Part shown: in pieces, positions 12,882-16,780 of the stretch | How positions within the stretch are numbered: the first letter of the stretch is position 1 | Layout of the letters: each line of letters opens with the position of its first letter | NCBI GenBank assembly: GCA_030040475.1 | Contig: JASHTQ010000369.1 | Coordinates: 1-16,780 of the forward strand | Direction of reading: 5' to 3' | Length of the DNA: 16,780 nt | Source of the DNA: Streptosporangiaceae bacterium | GTDB taxonomy: Bacteria > Actinomycetota > Actinomycetes > Streptosporangiales > Streptosporangiaceae | Translations under genes and position numbers: made by a program | Notes under the pieces: model-generated | What the model was told of the DNA's origin: nothing | Databases searched by the model: none | What the model saw: the letters and a program-made list of their open reading frames with translations, nothing else

Positions 12882-14954
12882 CTAGGGCCGGAACCTGGCG
12901 CCGGTGACCTTCTCGGCGACGCCGGTGCGGTCGAGGTAGGGGGTGATGCCGCCGAGGTGGAAGGGCCAGCCGGCGCCGAGGATCATGCACAGGTCGATGT
13001 CCTCGGGAGCGGCGACGACGGCCTCCTCAAGCATCAGGGCGATCTCCTCGGCCAGCGCCTCCAGGGCACGCTCCCTGACCTGCTCGGCGGTTGAGGGGCG
13101 GTCGCCGCCCTGCAGTAGCGCCGCGACCGCTCCATCGACCGAGAAGTCGGGGCCGTAGATGGCCGTGTGGCCCGACTCGACCAGGACGCGCAGTTTGGGC
13201 GAGATCGCGAACCGGTCCGGGTAGGCGGCGTGCAGCGTCTCCGCGACGTGCAGCGCGACCGCCGGGCCGACCAGCTGGAGCAGCAGGAACGGCGGCATGG
13301 GCAGGCCCAGCGGGTCGATGGCGTGCTCGGCGGCATCGAACGGGGTGCCCTCGTCGACGCAGCCGATGACCTCGCCGAGGAACCTGGTGAGCAGGCGGTT
13401 GACCACGAACGCCGGGGAGTCCTTCACCAGCACGCAGTTCTTCTTCAGCGCCTGGCCGACGGCCAGCGCCGTGGCAACCGAGGCCTCGTCGGTACCGTTA
13501 GCCCTGGCCACCTCGACCAGCGGCATCATGGCGACCGGGTTGAAGAAGTGGAAGCCGACCACCCGCTCCGGATGAGCGAGCCCGGCCGCCATCTGCGTCA
13601 CGGACAGCGAGGAGGTGTTGGTGGCGAGCACGCAGTCCGACCGGACCGCCGCCTCGACCTCGGCGAACACCCGCTGCTTGACCGCCATCTCCTCGAACAC
13701 CGCCTCGATCACGAAGTCGGCGTCGGCGAACGCGTCCTTGGTCAGCGACCCGGTCACGAGGCCGGTCAGCCGACTAGCGGCATCGGGGCTGATCCGGCCG
13801 CGGGCGGCCAGCTTCGCGATCTCGCCGTGCACGTGGCCGACGCCGGCGTCGAGCCGGGCCTGATCCAGGTCGGTCAGCACCACGGGCACCTCGAGCCTGC
13901 GCGCGAACAGCAGCGCGATCTGCGCGGCCATCAGGCCCGCGCCCACCACCCCGACCTTGGTCACCGGGCGCGCGAGCGATCGGTCCGGGGCGCCGACGGC
14001 GCTGCGTGCTCGCTTCTGGGTCAGGTCGAACGCGTAGAGCGCGGCGTGCATCTCGTCACTGAGCAGCAGGTCCGCGAGCGCCTCGTCCTCGGCTGCGAAC
14101 GCCTCGTCACGGGAGGAGTCCCTGGCCGCGGTCACCAGCTCGATGGCCCGGTACGGGGCGGGCGCGGCGCCGTGCAGCTTGCCGTCGGTGAGGAAGCGCG
14201 CCAGGCTGGCGGCCTGGTCCCAGTTCTCCTCGACGGCCGCTCTAGTGACCGTGGCCTCTCCGGTCAGCACCCTGGCGGCCCAGCGGAGAGACTCGGCGAG
14301 GAAGTCGGCGGGGTCGAAGACGGCATCGGCGATGCCGAGGGAATGGGCCTCCGCGGCGCGCAGCATGCGGTTCTGGCCGAGCGGGTTCTCCACGATGACC
14401 TTCAGTGCCTGCGCCGGGCCGATCAGGCGGGGCAGCAGGTAGGTGCCGCCCCAGCCGGGCACGAGGCCGAGCAGGCACTCGGGGAACGCCACCGCGGTGA
14501 CGTCGGAGGAGATCGTCCGGTACGAGCAGTGCAGCGCGAGTTCCAGGCCGCCGCCGAGCGCGGCGCCGTTCACGAACGCGAAAGACGGCACGCCGAGCTC
14601 GCCAAGCCTGCGGAAGACGTCGTGGCCGAGCCTGCCGACGGCCAGCGCCAGGTCCCGGCTGTCAACCAGCTTGGCGAAGCCCAGGTCCGCGCCGGTGGCG
14701 AAGATGAACGGCTTGCCGGTGACGCCCACGGCGGCGATATCGTTCCTCGCGGCCACCTCCTGCAGCGCGTGCCGCAGCGCGAGCAGGCTCGCCGGGCCGA
14801 ACGTGTTCGGCCTGGTGTGGTCGTGGCCGTTGTCCAGCGTGATCAGGGCCATCGTGCCCGCCCCGTAGGGCAGCTGGACGTCACGGACCAGGGCCTTGGT
14901 GACCACCTCCGCCGGGTACAGGGCGGTGATGACCGATTGGTCGAGGTCAGGCAT
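12882..14954 (-). CDS. fadB: FadB-type enoyl-CoA hydratase/3-hydroxyacyl-CoA dehydrogenase
   Basis: A 690-aa multifunctional enzyme of fatty-acid beta-oxidation. It hydrates trans-2-enoyl-CoA and then oxidises the 3-hydroxyacyl-CoA with NAD+. The N-terminal crotonase domain (about 20-270) has oxyanion-hole segments FATGADLG (85-92) and NGAALGGGLELAL (129-141), and both catalytic glutamates: E138 and E159 (in FPECLLGLVPGWGG). The dehydrogenase domain (from about 330) has the NAD loop VGVVGAGLM (334-342), TNTSSLS (445-451), GFHFFNP with catalytic H469 (467-473) and PAFVVNRLL (514-522). Two C-terminal helical dehydrogenase modules follow. The ATG overlaps the thiolase stop by 8 nt (ATGCCTGA), so the two are translationally coupled and form the usual FadA-FadB complex. 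Confidence 0.96.
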   Translation of the reverse strand: MPDLDQSVITALYPAEVVTKALVRDVQLPYGAGTMALITLDNGHDHTRPNTFGPASLLALRHALQEVAARNDIAAVGVTGKPFIFATGADLGFAKLVDSRDLALAVGRLGHDVFRRLGELGVPSFAFVNGAALGGGLELALHCSYRTISSDVTAVAFPECLLGLVPGWGGTYLLPRLIGPAQALKVIVENPLGQNRMLRAAEAHSLGIADAVFDPADFLAESLRWAARVLTGEATVTRAAVEENWDQAASLARFLTDGKLHGAAPAPYRAIELVTAARDSSRDEAFAAEDEALADLLLSDEMHAALYAFDLTQKRARSAVGAPDRSLARPVTKVGVVGAGLMAAQIALLFARRLEVPVVLTDLDQARLDAGVGHVHGEIAKLAARGRISPDAASRLTGLVTGSLTKDAFADADFVIEAVFEEMAVKQRVFAEVEAAVRSDCVLATNTSSLSVTQMAAGLAHPERVVGFHFFNPVAMMPLVEVARANGTDEASVATALAVGQALKKNCVLVKDSPAFVVNRLLTRFLGEVIGCVDEGTPFDAAEHAIDPLGLPMPPFLLLQLVGPAVALHVAETLHAAYPDRFAISPKLRVLVESGHTAIYGPDFSVDGAVAALLQGGDRPSTAEQVRERALEALAEEIALMLEEAVVAAPEDIDLCMILGAGWPFHLGGITPYLDRTGVAEKVTGARFRP

Positions 14955-16137
14955 TGAGGTTCTCCCACAGGATGGTGCCGCCCATGCCCAGCCCGACGCA
15001 CATCGTGGTCAGACCGTAGCGGACGTCTGGACGCTCGGCGAACTCCCGGGCGAGCTGGATCATCAGCCGGACGCCCGAGCTGGCAAGCGGGTGGCCGAGC
15101 GCGATCGCGCCGCCCCACGGGTTCACCCGCGGGTCGTCGTCGGCGATCTTGAACTGGTCGAGGAAGGCGAGCACCTGGACCGCGAACGCCTCGTTGATCT
15201 CGATCAGGCCGATGTCGTCCATGGTCAGGTCGTTGCGGGCGAGCACGCTCTCGGTGGCGGGGATCGGCCCGATGCCCATCACCTCCGGGTCGACCCCGGC
15301 GAAACCGAAGTCCACCAGCCGCATCCTGGCGTCCAGGCCCAGCTCGGCGGCCACGTCCTGCGCCGCGATCAGGCACCCGGTCGCGCCGTCGTTCAGGCCC
15401 GCGGAGTTGCCCGCGGTGACCCGGCCGTGCGGCCGGAACGGCGTCTTCAGCGCCGCCAGCGCCTCGATGGAGGTGTCCGGGCGCGGCGGCTCGTCGGCGG
15501 TGGCGAGCCCCCAGCCGCGCTCGGCGCTGCGCACCGCGACGGGGACCAGGTCGGGCTGGATCCGGCCGGACGCGTACGCCTCCGCCACCTTGCGCTGGCT
15601 GGCCAGCGCGTACGCGTCGGCGCGGGCCCGGGTGATCGCGGGGAACCTGTCGTGCAGGTTCTCCGCCGTCGAGCCCATCACGAGCGCGGAGGGGTCGACG
15701 AGCCGCTCGGAGACGAACCGCGGGTTCGGGTCGACCCCGGAGCCCATCGGGTGGTGGCCCATGTGCTCGACCCCGCCCGCGATCGCGGCGTCGGTGGCGC
15801 CGAGGGCGATCGAGCCCGCCGTCGTGGTCACCGCGGTCATCGCGCCCGCGCACATCCTGTCGATGGCGTACCCGGGCACGGACCTGGGCAGCCCGGCCAG
15901 GACCGCGGCGCTGCGCCCGATCGTCAGTCCCTGGTCGCCGGTCTGCGTGGTGGCGGCGATCGCGACCTCGCCGAGCCGCTCGGGCGGCAGCGCGGGATTG
16001 CGCCGCACCAGCTCGCGGATCACGCTCACCACCATGTCGTCGGCCCTGGTCTGGGCGTAAAGACCGTTCGGGCCCGCCTTGCCGAACGGGGTACGGACGC
16101 CATCCACGAAGACCACATCGCGTGCGGTACGGGGCAC
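14947..16137 (-). CDS. fadA: Acetyl-CoA acyltransferase (thiolase, FadA)
   Basis: A 396-aa thiolase that cleaves 3-ketoacyl-CoA with CoA to acetyl-CoA and a shortened acyl-CoA, the last step of a beta-oxidation round. The acylated cysteine is C96 in DRMCAGAMTA. The other active-site blocks are present: NEAFAVQ, GGAIALGHPLASSG with the catalytic His, and the C-terminal CVGLGMGG with the proton-transfer Cys. Length is normal for the family. GTG 16137 is supported by GGAGG 6 nt upstream. It is the first gene of a two-gene operon with fadB, and the operon promoter appears to be overlapped by a palindrome at 16186-16199. Confidence 0.96.
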   Translation of the reverse strand: MPRTARDVVFVDGVRTPFGKAGPNGLYAQTRADDMVVSVIRELVRRNPALPPERLGEVAIAATTQTGDQGLTIGRSAAVLAGLPRSVPGYAIDRMCAGAMTAVTTTAGSIALGATDAAIAGGVEHMGHHPMGSGVDPNPRFVSERLVDPSALVMGSTAENLHDRFPAITRARADAYALASQRKVAEAYASGRIQPDLVPVAVRSAERGWGLATADEPPRPDTSIEALAALKTPFRPHGRVTAGNSAGLNDGATGCLIAAQDVAAELGLDARMRLVDFGFAGVDPEVMGIGPIPATESVLARNDLTMDDIGLIEINEAFAVQVLAFLDQFKIADDDPRVNPWGGAIALGHPLASSGVRLMIQLAREFAERPDVRYGLTTMCVGLGMGGTILWENLNA

Positions 16138-16182
16138 GGTCAGCCTCCATCGGAGAAAGGAGAAGTAGTGCTGCCGTCTCCT

Positions 16183-16199
16183 ATATTACTGGCTAGTAA
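16183..16199 (-). promoter_or_regulatory. fadAB promoter -10 with overlapping TetR-type palindrome
   Basis: An AT-rich island stands out in GC-rich surroundings. TTACTGGCTAGTAA (16186-16199) is a 14-bp palindrome with 12 matching positions. On the minus strand it overlaps the -10-like TAATAT (16188-16183), which would place the start of transcription near 16176 and leave a leader of about 40 nt before the thiolase GTG. Such short palindromes over a -10 are typical repressor operators of the TetR family, which often control fatty-acid degradation genes. The identity of the regulator is unknown. The palindrome includes the TAG stop of the upstream gene. Confidence 0.55.
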
Positions 16200-16765
16200 C
16201 CAGTGGGCCGGCGGCCGAGGTGGCCGATGAGGCGGTCGCCCGCGGGGGCCGCCGCCGGCACCTCGACCGGGAGGGCGAACAGCCCCTCGCGGCCTGCCAG
16301 CAGCAGCGGGCAGAGCCCGAGCATCCGGGTGGCGAGTTCGGCCGGGATGGGGCGGTCACGCCCGCGGGCCGCCGACACGTCCCAGCCGTGCACGGCGATC
16401 TCGATGGCCCCGGTGCACGCGACGATGCCGGACGAGACCGGCAGGCCGCCCACGACCACGAACTCGGCGCCCGGCGAGCCGTAGCAGGCGCACAGGAGCT
16501 CGGCGGCGCGATCCCTGATCTCCTCGACGGGATCGCCGGGCGCCGTGGCCCGCTGGGGCGGGGCCGGCTGAGGCGCGCCGAGGCGGCCGGTGCGGAGGGC
16601 TTCCTCCAGGTCGGCCATGGATTCGCGCAGGTGGCCGAGCAGTGTGCCCAGGTCCCACTGCGCGCACGGCGTCGGCAGCGACATCTCCCCCGGCGCGATG
16701 ACCGCGCAGCCGCCGAGGGCATAGCTGATCGCGCCCGCGAGGAGCGCCGTCGCACCGGACCGCAC
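16193..16765 (-). CDS. Mycothiol-dependent maleylpyruvate isomerase/DinB-like family protein (MDMPI, TIGR03083/TIGR03086 type)
   Basis: A protein of 190 aa from the first visible start, belonging to the actinobacterial DinB-like superfamily whose members include mycothiol-dependent maleylpyruvate isomerase. The signature TPCAQWDLGTLLGHL (32-46) provides metal ligand H45, and IEIAVHGWDVSAA (121-133) provides E122 and H126. Two cysteines in LCACYG (91-96) are unusual additions. Members may be thiol transferases, isomerases or of unknown function, so no substrate is assigned. GTG 16765 gives a plausible N-terminus, but the frame stays open to the right edge, so the true start may lie outside the window. 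It may be co-transcribed with fadAB, although an operator and promoter sit at its 3' end. Confidence 0.82.
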   Translation of the reverse strand: MRSGATALLAGAISYALGGCAVIAPGEMSLPTPCAQWDLGTLLGHLRESMADLEEALRTGRLGAPQPAPPQRATAPGDPVEEIRDRAAELLCACYGSPGAEFVVVGGLPVSSGIVACTGAIEIAVHGWDVSAARGRDRPIPAELATRMLGLCPLLLAGREGLFALPVEVPAAAPAGDRLIGHLGRRPTGY

Positions 16766-16780
16766 GCACGTATAGACCGG

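Overview
The window is a dense stretch of chromosome from a high-GC actinomycete. The main clues are strong G/C bias at third codon positions, frequent GTG starts, a mycothiol-type (MDMPI/DinB-like) protein, a GarA-type FHA protein, and a gene order that I recall from Streptomyces (SCO1383-SCO1389 region) and Mycobacterium (garA-Rv1828-Rv1829-Rv1830-gcvB). I cannot fix the genus. I saw no tRNA, rRNA, insertion sequence, prophage or CRISPR array, and no gene-free stretch over 300 bases.

Left part (1-6185, all minus strand, so read right to left). A CDP-alcohol phosphatidyltransferase (probable cardiolipin synthase) is followed by a sugar nucleotidyltransferase fused to a phosphomannomutase-like domain. 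Next comes an operon of a zinc-ribbon/FHA protein (GarA-like) and a MerR-type regulator joined by an ATGA overlap, then a bifunctional-nuclease-domain protein, then a second MerR-type regulator. The block ends in a glycine riboswitch cut by the left edge, whose target (probably gcvP, glycine decarboxylase) lies outside the window. This looks like a conserved actinobacterial neighbourhood linking a Ser/Thr-kinase-controlled metabolic switch protein with glycine cleavage.

Middle part (6207-12836). Peptide chain release factor 3 (prfC, plus) is transcribed away from the phosphatidyltransferase through a 21-bp gap. Then come a secreted GH25/DUF1906-like protein (minus), an unrecognised winged-helix-like protein (minus) and, divergent from that, a NYN-domain RNase-like protein with a putative LOTUS/OST-HTH segment (plus). 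The last overlaps tail to tail with a DUF885 zinc-peptidase-like protein (minus).

Right part (12882-16780, minus). A fatty-acid beta-oxidation operon holds thiolase (fadA) and trifunctional-type FadB with an 8-nt overlap. It is preceded by a TetR-operator-like palindrome and, further upstream, a mycothiol/DinB-superfamily protein that may run off the right edge.

A recurring feature is a TANNNT (often TAGGNT) -10-like hexamer only 5-9 nt before a start codon at several genes, suggesting leaderless transcripts. The points most worth a second look are the apparently dead mutase domain of the GMPP-like fusion, the NYN/unknown divergent pair, the MerR-type spacer dyad, the overlapping leaderless divergent promoters, and the fad operator.
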